Numbered from the stretch's first letter, positions 10,521 to 22,185 are shown. The stretch: 64,000 nucleotides of DNA from Paracoccaceae bacterium (GCA_902633655.1 CACPHA010000002.1:1-64000), one strand, 5' to 3'. Made by a program: numbers and translations. The notes: generated by a model not told the origin, from the letters alone.

Positions 10521-11414
10521 TTATGGTTCGAAATTTATCCACTCCTTCATATTGCTCCGGAACCAAGTTCTTTGTCGCTTCGCTAATTGTTTCGTTGCTA
10601 TTGATACTTGCTCAAAAGTTTCTAACGAGGAAAGATCACCTCTTGCGTGAGATATCAGTTCATGAGCGCCTATAGCCCTTAAAGAAGGAGTATCGGGGCA
10701 CCATTTTTGAGCGTTCTCTCTGGCTTCATCCAATACACCTAGTTCAATCATCTTTTTGAAACGTTGCTCAATCCGATGGTTTAAGCGGTTGTTCTCAACG
10801 CTTAATAGGATTGGTTTACAAGCCCCTAGAGATAAGGTTGGTGATGGCGTATCTTTTTGCCAATCCAAAATGGATCGTCCAGTGTGTGACCACACTTGCC
10901 ATGCTCGCAAAACACGCCGCGGATTTTGTAAATCAATTTGGTTTTTAGTGTGTACATCTAAATCACGAATTAGTGAATTTAATCCCCATTTTTTTAATTT
11001 TTTTTCAGAATCTGATTTGATGTCAAGGGGAATTTCTGGGATAGTAGCCAACCCTTTTGTTAATGCAGTGAAATACAATCCTGTTCCACCCACTATGATG
11101 GGTCGTAGCTGGCTCTTGAGGATGGGAATAACCTCTCGTAGCCAGTGACCGACAGAATATGACGCATGACCTTCGATATGCCCATATAGTGAATGCGAAA
11201 GGCGGCGTTCCTCTTCCGCAGTTGGACGGGCGGTTAATATACGCCAATTTTTGAAAACCTGCAATGCGTCTGCATTTATTATACGGCCGCCTGCTTTTTC
11301 TGCAATTGCAGTAGCCAAGGAAGATTTTCCTGAGGCGGTAGGCCCTGTAATCAGGATGGTCTGATCTCGCGGAATATCCTTTATCCATTTTGGAATGATC
11401 AATATAGCACACAT
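10521..11414 (-). CDS. miaA: tRNA dimethylallyltransferase
   Basis: [35 protein letters not shown]. Confidence 0.92.
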   Translation of the reverse strand: MCAILIIPKWIKDIPRDQTILITGPTASGKSSLATAIAEKAGGRIINADALQVFKNWRILTARPTAEEERRLSHSLYGHIEGHASYSVGHWLREVIPILKSQLRPIIVGGTGLYFTALTKGLATIPEIPLDIKSDSEKKLKKWGLNSLIRDLDVHTKNQIDLQNPRRVLRAWQVWSHTGRSILDWQKDTPSPTLSLGACKPILLSVENNRLNHRIEQRFKKMIELGVLDEARENAQKWCPDTPSLRAIGAHELISHARGDLSSLETFEQVSIATKQLAKRQRTWFRSNMKEWINFEP

Positions 11415-11534
11415 TTTTTCATTAAAACTCGATTTAATTCGCATCTTTTTTTAAGCTACGTCAATGACTCATTGAACTTGTGTCATTTTTCCGACATTTA
11501 CAGTTTAGTGCGATGCAAAAGAAACGAGTATTTC

Positions 11535-12266
11535 ATGTCAAAGTCCGATCTCCCCCAACCCTCATTTAAGCGCGTAATGTTGAAAATCTCTGGAGAGGCG
11601 TTGATGGGAGAGCAGGGGTATGGGCTACATCCCCCGACTGTAGAAAGTATCGCGGATGAGGTAAAAAGCGTGCATGAGCTTGGTGTTGAAATTTGCATGG
11701 TTATAGGTGGTGGAAATATTTTTAGAGGTCTGCAAGGTAGTGCTCAAGGTATGGAAAGAACGACTGCAGATTATATGGGCATGCTTGCCACGGTCATGAA
11801 TGCTTTGGCTATGCAGAGTGCACTTGAAGCGCGTAATGTGTTCACACGTGTTTTAAGCGCGATACCTATGGATCAGGTTTGTGAACCTTATATAAGGCGA
11901 CGCGCAGTACGACATTTGGAAAAAGAACGGGTTTGTATTTTTGCAGCAGGCACAGGGAACCCATATTTTACAACAGATACAGCTGCAACGTTGCGCGCAA
12001 GTGAAATGGCCTGTGAAGCAATTTTTAAGGGTACTCAAGTTGACGGTGTTTACGATAAAGATCCGCTGAAGTTCTCGGGTGCAAGGCGCTTTGATAAGGT
12101 TTCATACAGTGATGTACTCGCCAAGAGACTGGCAGTCATGGATGCGAGCGCAATAGCTTTGGCACGCGATAACGGATTGCCAATAATCGTCTTTTCTCTT
12201 GGCCAGGCGGGTGGTTTTAAAGGTATTTTAGCTGGAAGCGGTACATATACAACTGTTTCGGAGTGA
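11535..12266 (+). CDS. pyrH: UMP kinase
   Basis: [37 protein letters not shown]; internal Met used. Confidence 0.95.
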   Translation: MSKSDLPQPSFKRVMLKISGEALMGEQGYGLHPPTVESIADEVKSVHELGVEICMVIGGGNIFRGLQGSAQGMERTTADYMGMLATVMNALAMQSALEARNVFTRVLSAIPMDQVCEPYIRRRAVRHLEKERVCIFAAGTGNPYFTTDTAATLRASEMACEAIFKGTQVDGVYDKDPLKFSGARRFDKVSYSDVLAKRLAVMDASAIALARDNGLPIIVFSLGQAGGFKGILAGSGTYTTVSE

Positions 12267-12352
12267 CTTAAACTTTGGCTGGAAAATAAGTTAAACAGAC
12301 CTTATGCAGGTTACTAAGAAATGTTAATCCGGTAAAAGTGTGGTACTCAGAC

Positions 12353-12916
12353 ATGTCAGATGATTTTATCTTGGATACAGACGATATAGAACGACGAATG
12401 GGTGGAGCCATGTCATCATTGAAAACGGAATTTGCATCTCTTAGAACCGGACGCGCCTCCGCCTCTATGCTGGAGCCTATTATGGTGGAAGCATACGGAC
12501 AACGCACGCCGATTAATCAAGTAGGTACAATAAACGTTCCAGAATCTCGTATGTTAACAATTAATGTCTGGGATAAATCTCTGGTAAATGCTGTCGAAAA
12601 AGTGATCCGAGAAAGTGGCCTTGGGATAAATCCGCAGCTAAACGGTACAATTATCATGCTTCCAATACCTGAGTTGAATGAAGAAAGGCGACGTGAATTA
12701 ACTCGTGTAGCCGCACAATATGCTGAAAATGCGCGCATTTCCATCCGCAATGTCCGTCGGGATGGAATGGATCAGATTAAGAAGGCTAAGATAGATGGGT
12801 TATCAGAGGATGACCAGAAGTTTTGGGAGGAGGAGGTTCAAGATCTTACAGATACAAATATTGGCTATGTGGATCTGGCCTTAGATACTAAGCAGAAAGA
12901 AATTATGCAGGTTTAA
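12353..12916 (+). CDS. frr: Ribosome recycling factor
   Basis: [39 protein letters not shown]. Confidence 0.95.
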   Translation: MSDDFILDTDDIERRMGGAMSSLKTEFASLRTGRASASMLEPIMVEAYGQRTPINQVGTINVPESRMLTINVWDKSLVNAVEKVIRESGLGINPQLNGTIIMLPIPELNEERRRELTRVAAQYAENARISIRNVRRDGMDQIKKAKIDGLSEDDQKFWEEEVQDLTDTNIGYVDLALDTKQKEIMQV

Positions 12917-12923
12917 ATTAAAT

Positions 12924-13646
12924 ATGACAGGCGTTTTAAAGGTGGAAAAAGCCAAGCATGTTGCGATTATCATGGACGGCAACGGACGCTGGGCACAGCA
13001 ACGAGGACGACCTCGTTTAATTGGACATCATGCGGGCGCTCGGCGAATTCGTGATGTTTTGGAGAGTTGCCCACGGCTTGGAGTAAAATATTTAACTATT
13101 TTTGCTTTTTCAACAGAAAACTGGAAGCGTACGCAAGAAGAGGTTGCAGGTCTTATGAGCCTTTTTCGTAGATATATTTTACGTGAAGCTAAGAACTTGA
13201 AGAAAAACGGTGTGCGCGTCCGATTTATTGGCGATCGATTAAGGTTGGAAAATTCACTAGTGGAATTGATGGATAATCTGGAAATGATGACAAGTGACAA
13301 TGACCTTGTCCATCTGACAATTGCAATAAACTATGGTGGACGGGATGAAGTGGCGCGTGCAGCGCAAAGACTAGCTTACGATGTTAAAGCCGGAAGACTT
13401 GCACCTAAGGAAATAAACGAAGAAACACTTCCAAAATATCTGGACACCCATGTCTTGCCGGATCCTGATCTTTTGATCCGCACGTCCGGTGAGGCCCGCA
13501 TTTCAAACTTTTTGTTATGGCAGACAGCATATTCTGAATATGATTTTGTAGATACGTTGTGGCCTGATTTTACTTCTAATATGTTTGAAGAAGCTTTGAG
13601 GCGCTATACCGAACGTACAAGACGTTTTGGGGGAGTTCTTATATGA
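12924..13646 (+). CDS. uppS: Polyprenyl (di-trans,poly-cis-undecaprenyl) diphosphate synthase
   Basis: VAIIMDGNGRWAQQRGRPRLIGHHAGA, FAFSTENWKR, RTSGEARISNFLLWQ. Confidence 0.95.
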   Translation: MTGVLKVEKAKHVAIIMDGNGRWAQQRGRPRLIGHHAGARRIRDVLESCPRLGVKYLTIFAFSTENWKRTQEEVAGLMSLFRRYILREAKNLKKNGVRVRFIGDRLRLENSLVELMDNLEMMTSDNDLVHLTIAINYGGRDEVARAAQRLAYDVKAGRLAPKEINEETLPKYLDTHVLPDPDLLIRTSGEARISNFLLWQTAYSEYDFVDTLWPDFTSNMFEEALRRYTERTRRFGGVLI

Positions 13647-14431
13647 CGCCTGAGAGTGCTTGGGCAGACTTTTTTCCTAGGATAGGAACGGCCGTTTTTC
13701 TTGCCTTATCGGCAACAATAGCGCTCACCTTTGGTGGGTATATATTTGGATTTTTTCTTTTACTCGCCGTGGCCTTGATCCATTGGGAATTGGGATGTAT
13801 GCTCAATCCACTTTCGAGACAAAGCGGCTATTTTGCAGCAGGCTCTTCTGCAGTTTTCTTCGGCCTTGCCATCATTTCTATATCTCTTGAGTGGTCGTTG
13901 ATCTGTGTCGGATTAGGCTCAGCTGTACAACTAATGTTTTTCCAGAGGTTTAAACGACTTGGTTTAATCATATCAATATCTACTTTACTCGTATCTTTGC
14001 TAATCTTTAATGTACGCTTTTCTTTAGGTTTGTTTGTGGTTTTGTGGCTTATTGGTGTGGTTGTTGTGACTGACGTTGGTGGCTATTTTGGCGGACGTTT
14101 ATTAGGCGGACCAAAATTAATCCCTCGTTATAGTCCCCAGAAAACTTGGGCGGGCACCTTGACTGGGTGGACTTTTGCAATTGCCTTAAGCTTATACTTT
14201 GGCGAAGGTGTTTTACCCGGACTTTCTTTACAACAAACTGTTATTATAGCATTATCTTTGTCTATTGCTTCACAAGTTGGTGATATTTTTGAAAGTGCAT
14301 TTAAAAGAGCATGCAATGTAAAGGATAGTTCCTCATTGTTACCAGGGCACGGTGGTCTTATGGATAGATTTGATGGAATGATTGCTGCTAGCTTAGTATT
14401 TGGGCTCGTGATATTTTTGGCAGGACTATGA
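13643..14431 (+). CDS. cdsA: Phosphatidate cytidylyltransferase
   Basis: Multi-TM protein with DVGGYFGGRLLGG...SPQKTWAGTLTGW and KDSSSLLPGHGGLMDRFDGM. Confidence 0.93.
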   Translation: MTPESAWADFFPRIGTAVFLALSATIALTFGGYIFGFFLLLAVALIHWELGCMLNPLSRQSGYFAAGSSAVFFGLAIISISLEWSLICVGLGSAVQLMFFQRFKRLGLIISISTLLVSLLIFNVRFSLGLFVVLWLIGVVVVTDVGGYFGGRLLGGPKLIPRYSPQKTWAGTLTGWTFAIALSLYFGEGVLPGLSLQQTVIIALSLSIASQVGDIFESAFKRACNVKDSSSLLPGHGGLMDRFDGMIAASLVFGLVIFLAGL

Positions 14432-15600
14432 AACGCATCAGCATATTCGGCGCGTCTGGATCAATAGGGCAAAATACACTCGATCTTATTCGTCGTGCAC
14501 CAGAAAACTTCAAAGTAGTAGCTCTCACTGGTGGAAAAAACTTACATCGTCTTGTCCAGAATTCTTTGGAGTTTCGCCCAGACTGTGTAGTGACTGCAGT
14601 TGAAGAAAATTATTCCGTATTGAAAGATTACCTTACGGGAAGTGGTGTGGAGGTACTAGCCGGAACCTCAGGTTTAAATGAAGCTGCGGATCGTTCGACA
14701 GATTTGGCCGTGTCGGCCATTGTTGGAGCGGCTGGCTTGGAGCCGGGTTTGCGCGCAATGCAATCGGGTGCACACTTGGCACTGGCAAACAAAGAAAGCA
14801 TGGTTGCAGCTGGGTCTCTGATGAGAAAAACAGCCAAAGATCAAAACGTGCAACTGTTGCCGGTAGATAGTGAGCATTCAGCAGTGTTTCAAGCGCTTAT
14901 TGGCGAGAAACGAGATGCAGTGGAGCGCGTCATTCTCACGGCTTCGGGCGGGGCTTTTAGAGATTGGAGCCTTAAGCAAATCGAAAAGGCAACGCCAGAG
15001 CAAGCCGCTACGCATCCGAATTGGGATATGGGTCAGCGAATTACAATTGATAGTGCATCCTTGTTTAATAAATCTTTAGAAATAATTGAAGCAAAAGAGC
15101 TTTTTTGTTTAAAGCCTGGGCAGATTGAAGTGCTAATTCATCCCCAATCAATGTTACACGCTTTGGTCGGATTTAAAGATGGTGCATTGATGGCTCATAT
15201 TGGTCCACCGGATATGCGTCACGCTATTGGATTTGCTTTGAATTTTCCGCATCGACTACATCTGCCAGTAGAAAGGTTAGATCTGAGTGTAATTGGGAGT
15301 TTAGATTTTAAAAAACCTGATCTAGAAAAGTATCCAGCCTTAAGATTGGCTTTCGAGGTCCTGGAAATTGGCGGGCTGTCGGGTGCATTGTACAACGCAG
15401 CGAAGGAGATAGCACTTGATGCGTTCATTGCACGAAAGATTGGATTTTTGGATATGGCATGCATTGTAGAAGCCGTTTTAAAAAGAAATTTTTCAGGTTA
15501 TTTTACAAAGATTGACGAATTCAGCCTTGAAAATGTTTTAATGATGGACCAAATGGGTCGTAAACAAGCAACTGAAGAAGTTTTGAATTTATCACGATAG
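14428..15600 (+). CDS. dxr: 1-deoxy-D-xylulose 5-phosphate reductoisomerase
   Basis: FGASGSIGQNTLDLI, LANKESMVAAG, PVDSEHSAVFQAL, IDSASLFNKSLEIIEA. Confidence 0.95.
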   Translation: MKRISIFGASGSIGQNTLDLIRRAPENFKVVALTGGKNLHRLVQNSLEFRPDCVVTAVEENYSVLKDYLTGSGVEVLAGTSGLNEAADRSTDLAVSAIVGAAGLEPGLRAMQSGAHLALANKESMVAAGSLMRKTAKDQNVQLLPVDSEHSAVFQALIGEKRDAVERVILTASGGAFRDWSLKQIEKATPEQAATHPNWDMGQRITIDSASLFNKSLEIIEAKELFCLKPGQIEVLIHPQSMLHALVGFKDGALMAHIGPPDMRHAIGFALNFPHRLHLPVERLDLSVIGSLDFKKPDLEKYPALRLAFEVLEIGGLSGALYNAAKEIALDAFIARKIGFLDMACIVEAVLKRNFSGYFTKIDEFSLENVLMMDQMGRKQATEEVLNLSR

Positions 15601-15615
15601 GCCAAAGGAGCGTAA

Positions 15616-16959
15616 TTGTATCAGGTCTCTGCTATAACGTTTTCTGATGGATTGATTTTCACGCTGATTGCGTTTTTTATAAGCCTTTCGATAATCGTTT
15701 TTATACATGAACTCGGACACTACCTTGTCGGTAGGTGGACGGGCATACACGCTGAAGTCTTTTCTCTCGGACTCGGGCCTGTTTTAGTTTCGAGATACGA
15801 TAGTAGGGGTACTCGTTGGCAACTTGCATTGATTCCTTTCGGTGGTTTTGTCAAATTTTTGGGAGATAAGAATGCTGCAGGCGGGGTCAATAACGGCGCT
15901 ATTAGTGAGTTAACTAAGTCGGAGCGCCGAAGCACGATGGTCGGTGCTCCTCTTTGGGCGAGGTCAATGACTGTAGCAGCAGGACCTTTCTTTAATTTTT
16001 TTTTAGCGATTTTGTTGTTTGCGGGTGTTGCTTTTTTTCAAGGGCAAGTTCGTGATCCACTAACTGTTGGAACACTTTATTCGATTCCTTTTTCCCATGG
16101 ACTTAAAACAGGTGATATATTGCTTGAAGTCAATGGAAAAGACGTGCCTTCAATTCATGATAATCTCGCTTTTTCGACTTTCATGAATACACTTAATAAA
16201 GAAAAAGAATTCAGTTTTTTAGTCAAGCGCGGAAACCGTGTTGTAAAAACCACCGGTCCAAATCTAAGTATGGCAAGAGTTGTGCAGGTTATGCCTCGCT
16301 CGGCGTCATCCGAAGCTCGCCTGACAGAAGGTGATGTTATATTAGCGGTAAACGACAATCCTGTCGTTCTATTTGATGATTTAAAGTTTGCTGTGGAAAA
16401 CTCTGAAGGAGCAACGCTTAATCTTTCAGTTTGGCGGCGTGGAGAACAATTATCCTTGTTGCTCACGCCTAAGCGGGTCGATGAGAAAGACGAGGGTGGT
16501 GGATTTAAGACTGTTTGGCGCATTGGGCTTGTGGGCGGGGAATTTTTCTTCAAACCGCAATTTGTGAAAATTGACTTTTGGTCTGCAGTAACCTTCGGAG
16601 TTATTCAAACCTGGCGAATTATGGAAGGCTCCTTACAGGGACTTTATCATGTTGTCATAGGATCAATTAGCACCTGCAATTTGTCCGGACCAATAGGTAT
16701 TGCTGAAACATCTGCAGATATGGCACGTCAAGGTGGCCAAACTTTTATCTGGTTTATTGCACTCTTATCCGCGGCTGTAGGCGTGATGAACCTTTTCCCC
16801 ATCCCAATTTTAGATGGAGGTCACCTTTTATTATTTGCCTATGAAGCAATCGTGGGCCAACCACCTGCTGCAGGTTTTTTGAACGTCGTTATGGTGGCAG
16901 GCTTCGCCATTCTCGTCTCGTTCATGGCCTTCGCGTTGATTAATGATCACTTTTGCTAA
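15616..16959 (+). CDS. rseP: RIP metalloprotease RseP (site-2 protease)
   Basis: HELGHYLVGRWTGI zinc motif, PDZ region, LFPIPILDGGHLL; TTG start preceded by AAAGGAG. Confidence 0.92.
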   Translation: MYQVSAITFSDGLIFTLIAFFISLSIIVFIHELGHYLVGRWTGIHAEVFSLGLGPVLVSRYDSRGTRWQLALIPFGGFVKFLGDKNAAGGVNNGAISELTKSERRSTMVGAPLWARSMTVAAGPFFNFFLAILLFAGVAFFQGQVRDPLTVGTLYSIPFSHGLKTGDILLEVNGKDVPSIHDNLAFSTFMNTLNKEKEFSFLVKRGNRVVKTTGPNLSMARVVQVMPRSASSEARLTEGDVILAVNDNPVVLFDDLKFAVENSEGATLNLSVWRRGEQLSLLLTPKRVDEKDEGGGFKTVWRIGLVGGEFFFKPQFVKIDFWSAVTFGVIQTWRIMEGSLQGLYHVVIGSISTCNLSGPIGIAETSADMARQGGQTFIWFIALLSAAVGVMNLFPIPILDGGHLLLFAYEAIVGQPPAAGFLNVVMVAGFAILVSFMAFALINDHFC

Positions 16960-17064
16960 ACTGTTGCAGGCAAGACGCAGCGTGCGATGGCTTTTATGCA
17001 GTTTTGACAAAAGTAAGCTTTGGCGATAGTGAAAGGATAATAATCAACGGCACAGGAATGCAGC

Positions 17065-19419
17065 ATGGGGCTAATTGAGCGATGTAAAACAGGCATTTAT
17101 AGCAGTATGGGCCTTCGTAGTGTATTTCGGGCTATTGCTTTAATTTTACTATTTCTAGGTATGACGGTACAAAGTGTAAGCCACGCAACAGCGCAAAAAT
17201 TCACATTTTCTGTGATCGATGTGAAGGGCAATTTACGAATTGAAGATTCAACTATTCGCAGTTATGCGGATATTTCGGCCGGCAAGAAAGTATCAGCCGC
17301 GCAGTTGAATGGAGCATATCAGGCCATTGTGGCTAGCGGTCTTTTCGAAGAAGTGGAATTGATCCCCAAAGGATCTCTATTGTTAATCAGAGTAAAAGAA
17401 TATCCTACTATAAATCAAGTCGCTTTTGAAGGAAATGGGAGAATAAATGATGATGTGCTCGCCGAGCTTATTAAAAGCCGTTCACGCAAAGTTTTTAATC
17501 CGACAGACGTTGAGCAAGATACAAATTCTATTGTTGAGGCATACGCTAATTCAGGTCGGCTAGCAGCAAGAATAAACCCAAAAATTATTCGCCTGTCTGA
17601 CAATCGTGTAGACCTTGTTTTTGAAATCTTTGAAGGTGGTTTGGTCGAGATCGAACGAATAAGTTTTGTTGGTAATAGAATATATTCAGATCGGAAATTG
17701 CGTGGGGTTCTTGAAACAAAACAAGCAGGCTTTCTTAGAACCTTTGTACAACGGGATACTTTTGTCGAGGATAGGATTGAATTCGACAAACAAGTTCTTT
17801 CTGATTTTTATAAATCGCGCGGCTATGCTGATTTTCGCATTAACAGTGTAAATGCTGAATTTTCTCAAGAGCGCGATGGCTATTTCATTACTTTCAACTT
17901 AAGAGAAGGCCAAAGTTTTAAAGTTGGCGAAATATCCGTTGTTACTGATCTTAACGATGTCAATACGCAAGAGTTCGCGGAAGTTGGAAAGGTAAAAAAA
18001 GATCAAACTTACTCGCCGCTCAAGATTGAAACCGACCTGATCAGAATGGAACGTTTCGCAAATCAAAGTGGTTTAGAGTTTGTTCGCATAACGCCAGAAA
18101 TTTCTCGAAACGATATAGAGCGTACCCTTGACGTGAAATATGTGTTGGATCGTGGTCCACGACTTTTTGTTGAGCGTATTGATATTGAGGGCAACACCGC
18201 CACATTAGATAGGGTTATTAGGCGGCAATTTAGAATTATTGAGGGTGATCCATTCAATCCACGTGAAATACGTGCGAGTGCGCGCCGTATCCGAGCGTTA
18301 GGCTTTTTTGTAGATGCAGATGTAACATCGCGTGAAGGCAGCGGTGCGGAACAGGTCATTATTGACGTAAAAGTCGCAGAAGCGCCGACAGGTAGTTTAA
18401 ACTTCGGCGCAAGTTATTCAACCGCTGCTGGAGTTGGTGGAATTATTGAATATAGCGAAAAAAACTTTCTTGGGCGTGGTCAAGCTTTGTCTTTCAAGCT
18501 CTCTGCTGGAACGGGCAATCAAACATATTCATTTGATTTTACGGAGCCGTCATTTCTTTACAACGATCTCAGTGTGTCTGTTTTCACCGCTTACACGGAA
18601 ACGCAAAAGCGGTTCTCAGAATATGATACCATGGCATTAAGAGTAAGGCCGCAGCTTTCGTTTCCTCTCAGTGAACAAACGCGTCTTGGAATGCGTTACT
18701 TTTATAACGAAACTGAACTTTCCAATTCTTCGAGTAATGGTAATGTGATAACAGAAGAGCTGGCTCTTCAGAAAGTTACCCAATCTGGGCTTGGTTATAC
18801 TCTTAGCTACGACTCACGTCGAACAGGATTAGATCCTAACGCGGGCGTTCTGATACGTTTGAGTCAAGATTTTTCAGGCCTTGGAGGCGATTCGAATAGT
18901 ATAAAAACTACCGGTCAATTATCTGGTGAATTGAAGGTCATGGGAGAAGAAGTAACTTTACTAGGAACACTTGAAGGTGGGCTTTTGTCTTACTCAAAAG
19001 GGCAGAGCCGTGTTACTGACCGTTTCAGGTTGAATAGTAATATGATGCGCGGATTCAGGCCTGGTGGAATTGGACCGCGAGAATACAATTTAGCTACCGA
19101 TGTGAATGACCCATTGGGCGGAGATAAATTCGCCGTTGTTCGACTTGAGTCACTATTTCCAATTGGCGTTCCGGAAGAGTATGGTATTTCTGGTGGTTTA
19201 TTTTATGACATTGGTAATCTTTGGGGTCTCGAATACGATAGCGCATTGAATCCTGATATTAAATATGAAAGTGGAGCATGGAGACAATCAGTGGGTTTTT
19301 CACTGTTTTGGAAGACGCCTGTTGGCCCATTCCGATTCAATTTTTCGCGGGCAATTTCAAAAGAATTTCTTGATTCTCCTGAAGAGTTTGAATTGACCTT
19401 GGCAACTCGTCGGTTTTGA
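17065..19419 (+). CDS. bamA: Outer membrane protein assembly factor BamA
   Basis: POTRA repeats and C-terminal beta barrel; follows rseP; terminal aromatic residue (RRF). Confidence 0.93.
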   Translation: MGLIERCKTGIYSSMGLRSVFRAIALILLFLGMTVQSVSHATAQKFTFSVIDVKGNLRIEDSTIRSYADISAGKKVSAAQLNGAYQAIVASGLFEEVELIPKGSLLLIRVKEYPTINQVAFEGNGRINDDVLAELIKSRSRKVFNPTDVEQDTNSIVEAYANSGRLAARINPKIIRLSDNRVDLVFEIFEGGLVEIERISFVGNRIYSDRKLRGVLETKQAGFLRTFVQRDTFVEDRIEFDKQVLSDFYKSRGYADFRINSVNAEFSQERDGYFITFNLREGQSFKVGEISVVTDLNDVNTQEFAEVGKVKKDQTYSPLKIETDLIRMERFANQSGLEFVRITPEISRNDIERTLDVKYVLDRGPRLFVERIDIEGNTATLDRVIRRQFRIIEGDPFNPREIRASARRIRALGFFVDADVTSREGSGAEQVIIDVKVAEAPTGSLNFGASYSTAAGVGGIIEYSEKNFLGRGQALSFKLSAGTGNQTYSFDFTEPSFLYNDLSVSVFTAYTETQKRFSEYDTMALRVRPQLSFPLSEQTRLGMRYFYNETELSNSSSNGNVITEELALQKVTQSGLGYTLSYDSRRTGLDPNAGVLIRLSQDFSGLGGDSNSIKTTGQLSGELKVMGEEVTLLGTLEGGLLSYSKGQSRVTDRFRLNSNMMRGFRPGGIGPREYNLATDVNDPLGGDKFAVVRLESLFPIGVPEEYGISGGLFYDIGNLWGLEYDSALNPDIKYESGAWRQSVGFSLFWKTPVGPFRFNFSRAISKEFLDSPEEFELTLATRRF

Positions 19420-20000
19420 ATATGGTAATTGTTCGTTTGTGTTTTCGACAAGCTTATCTATTGGTTACTTTTAGTTTTTTCGTTTTTTGTTCGGGCAGCA
19501 TTGTCGCTCAAAATTTAAAGAATGATATTTCATCGGCGCAGGTGCTCGTATTGGACCTTCGTAAGGCATTGAACGAAAGTAAGCCTGGGCAGTCCATTCT
19601 TGATAATTATCGGGACAAAGTTATAGCACTGAATAACGAATTTAGTGTTATAGAGACCCAATTGATAGCAGAGGAACAGAAGTTACTCGACATCAAACCA
19701 ACAATGCGGCCAGGTGAGTTTTTAAAACTTGCCAGAGCCTTTGATGAAAAATCAACTGAGACGCGTGAACTATACCGTTCACGAAAACGAAAAATTGATG
19801 AAATCTTGAGTGCGGATACTGATCGCCTCGCCTTATTGCTCTCCCAGGTTGCCGGTGCGGTAATGGAAGAAAAAGGTGCTATGCTAGTAATGATGAAAAA
19901 CCAGGTTATTGTGTCATCAAACAAAATCGACATAACTTCAATAGTAATGGAACGAGCCAACCAAATAATTGATCTCGACAGCTTCGTAAAGATAGATTGA
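19416..20000 (+). CDS. OmpH/Skp family periplasmic chaperone
   Basis: Signal peptide, VLDLRKALNESKPGQSIL, coiled-coil composition, directly after bamA (4-nt overlap). Confidence 0.8.
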   Translation: MNMVIVRLCFRQAYLLVTFSFFVFCSGSIVAQNLKNDISSAQVLVLDLRKALNESKPGQSILDNYRDKVIALNNEFSVIETQLIAEEQKLLDIKPTMRPGEFLKLARAFDEKSTETRELYRSRKRKIDEILSADTDRLALLLSQVAGAVMEEKGAMLVMMKNQVIVSSNKIDITSIVMERANQIIDLDSFVKID

Positions 20001-20106
20001 TTCTATAATAATCGTAGTAAGTCTTGGTTTTCCTTTTAATGCGACAAGTCTTGCCTGCAGGCAGTCTAATTGTTAGGGACAGCCAAAGTTTTAAAGAGGG
20101 TAGTTT

Positions 20107-20580
20107 ATGGGAAAACAGCTTCTGAACGCAGATATTGAAGTCATTCAACGTATTATTCCACATCGTTATCCATTTTTGTTAGTCGATCGCGTAATAGATA
20201 TTAACGGCACTAGCGCAGCTACAGGAATCAAGAATGTAACATTTAATGAGCCACATTTTCAGGGGCACTTTCCTGGTACGCCGATTATGCCGGGCGTGAC
20301 TATAGTCGAGGCCATGGCACAAACAGCCGCAGTTATGCTCGGAGCAAGCCTGGGATTAGTAGACAAAGATCTGCTGGTTTATTTTATGGCTATAGACAAG
20401 TGTAAATTTCGTAGAAAAGTGATCCCGGGAGACGTATTAGAACTCTATATAAAGACCGTTAGAGGTAAACCTGGCGGAAAGGTTTGGCGTTTTTCTGGAG
20501 TAGGCGAGGTTGAAGGCGATTTGGCTGCGGAAGCTGAATTTACTGCAATGATGGATATGCCTAAGGAGTCAGAGGAGTGA
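20107..20580 (+). CDS. fabZ: 3-hydroxyacyl-ACP dehydratase FabZ
   Basis: [33 protein letters not shown]. Confidence 0.95.
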   Translation: MGKQLLNADIEVIQRIIPHRYPFLLVDRVIDINGTSAATGIKNVTFNEPHFQGHFPGTPIMPGVTIVEAMAQTAAVMLGASLGLVDKDLLVYFMAIDKCKFRRKVIPGDVLELYIKTVRGKPGGKVWRFSGVGEVEGDLAAEAEFTAMMDMPKESEE

Positions 20581-21368
20581 AACAATCCTCCATCCACGCT
20601 AGTGCTCTAGTTGAACCCGGTGCCAAAATTGGCATTGGTTGTGAAATTGGACCATTTTGCCATATCGGTCCGGATGTGACTTTGGGAAATGGTGTTAAAC
20701 TCAAAAGCCATGTCGTGGTCACTGGATTGACGGAAATTGGAGAGGATACTGTAGTTTTCCCCTTCTCTGTTCTCGGTGAAATTCCGCAAGACCTGAAGTT
20801 TAAGGGTGAAATTACACGATTAAAAATTGGTGCTCGTAATCGTATTCGAGAGCACGTTACTATGAATACCGGAACCGAAGGTGGGGGTGGAGTGACGACA
20901 ATAGGAGACGATTGCCTGTTTATGGCTGGCTGTCATGTAGCCCACGATGTAAACGTTGCTAACAGAGTCATTATAGTAAATAGTGTTGCCTTGGGCGGCC
21001 ATTGTATACTTGACGATGATGTCATTGTGGGTGGGTTATCTGGAGTTCACCAATTTGTACGCATTGGGCAAGGGGCGATAATAGGTGCGGTGACTATGGT
21101 AACCAATGACGTTATCCCTTATGGCTTGGTGCAAGCCCCTCGTGGAGAGCTTGATGGTCTCAATCTAGTTGGATTAAAACGAAGAGGTGTGCCACGCAGC
21201 GATATAATGGCGCTCAGAGCAGCCTTTCAAATGCTTGCACAAGGTGAGGGTACTTTTCAGGAACGGGCTCATCGCCTTGGTGAGGACAGTGATAGCGAAT
21301 ATGTAAGGCGAATAGTCCAGTTTGTGACAGGAGAAACAGACCGTTCTTTTATGACACCGGGGCAGTGA
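20577..21368 (+). CDS. lpxA: UDP-N-acetylglucosamine acyltransferase
   Basis: Left-handed beta-helix hexapeptide repeats, [25 protein letters not shown]. Confidence 0.94.
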   Translation: MKQSSIHASALVEPGAKIGIGCEIGPFCHIGPDVTLGNGVKLKSHVVVTGLTEIGEDTVVFPFSVLGEIPQDLKFKGEITRLKIGARNRIREHVTMNTGTEGGGGVTTIGDDCLFMAGCHVAHDVNVANRVIIVNSVALGGHCILDDDVIVGGLSGVHQFVRIGQGAIIGAVTMVTNDVIPYGLVQAPRGELDGLNLVGLKRRGVPRSDIMALRAAFQMLAQGEGTFQERAHRLGEDSDSEYVRRIVQFVTGETDRSFMTPGQ

Positions 21369-21369
21369 A

Positions 21370-22185
21370 ATGAATGAGGATTTGGCAATCCTTGCCGGCG
21401 ATGGCCAATTGCCTGTCCTTCTAGACTTGGAAATGCCGGCTGCGACATTTGTAGTATTTGAAGGCATGCCGCATCAACTTCAAAAAAAAGGATTAATTTC
21501 TGCAAAGTTCGAAAAGCTTGGCGAACTGTTTGTAACATTAAAACAACTAGGTATCAGGCGTGTTCTATTCGCTGGTTCTATGTCACGACCAGTTCTAGTT
21601 TCTGAAGAGTTTGACCCTTTCATGAAATCTGTAGAGGTAGATCTTGCAGATATGATGAAGCAGGGTGACGACCATTTATTGGGTTTTATAATCGGAATAT
21701 TCATTCAACAAGGATTCGGAATAGTTAGTGCTGCGAAAGCACTGCCAGCACTTCTTGTGCCGGAGGGCTGCGTTGTCGATGGATGGGCAAATCATTATAT
21801 CCCTGACCTTTGTAAAGCGGATGAGTTACTAGCACTGACCGCCTCTGTTGATATTGGGCAGGCCGTTGTAGTGGAGGCTGGAATGGTTTTGGGGCTTGAA
21901 ACTTTGCAAGGGACGGACGCGTTATTAGACTTTGTTGGTAAAACGAAAAAGCGACTGCGAAATCCCAAACAAAAGGGTATACTCGTAAAACGTCCCAAAA
22001 TCGGTCAGGATTTACGGGTTGATATTCCGGTAATTGGTCCGCAGACGATTGAAAATATCGCTAATGCAGGTCTAGCGGGCGTTGTGATCTCCCCGAAATC
22101 GGTACTATTGATACAGCGTGATGCTTTGATAGAGCGTGCGAAAGCCCTTGGCGTTTTTATTCAAGCGCTGGAACCAATCGTATGA
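21370..22185 (+). CDS. lpxI: UDP-2,3-diacylglucosamine pyrophosphatase LpxI (DUF1009)
   Basis: LAILAGDGQLPVLL, KRPKIGQDLRVDIPVIGPQTIENIANAGLAGVVI; located between lpxA and lpxB. Confidence 0.92.
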   Translation: MNEDLAILAGDGQLPVLLDLEMPAATFVVFEGMPHQLQKKGLISAKFEKLGELFVTLKQLGIRRVLFAGSMSRPVLVSEEFDPFMKSVEVDLADMMKQGDDHLLGFIIGIFIQQGFGIVSAAKALPALLVPEGCVVDGWANHYIPDLCKADELLALTASVDIGQAVVVEAGMVLGLETLQGTDALLDFVGKTKKRLRNPKQKGILVKRPKIGQDLRVDIPVIGPQTIENIANAGLAGVVISPKSVLLIQRDALIERAKALGVFIQALEPIV

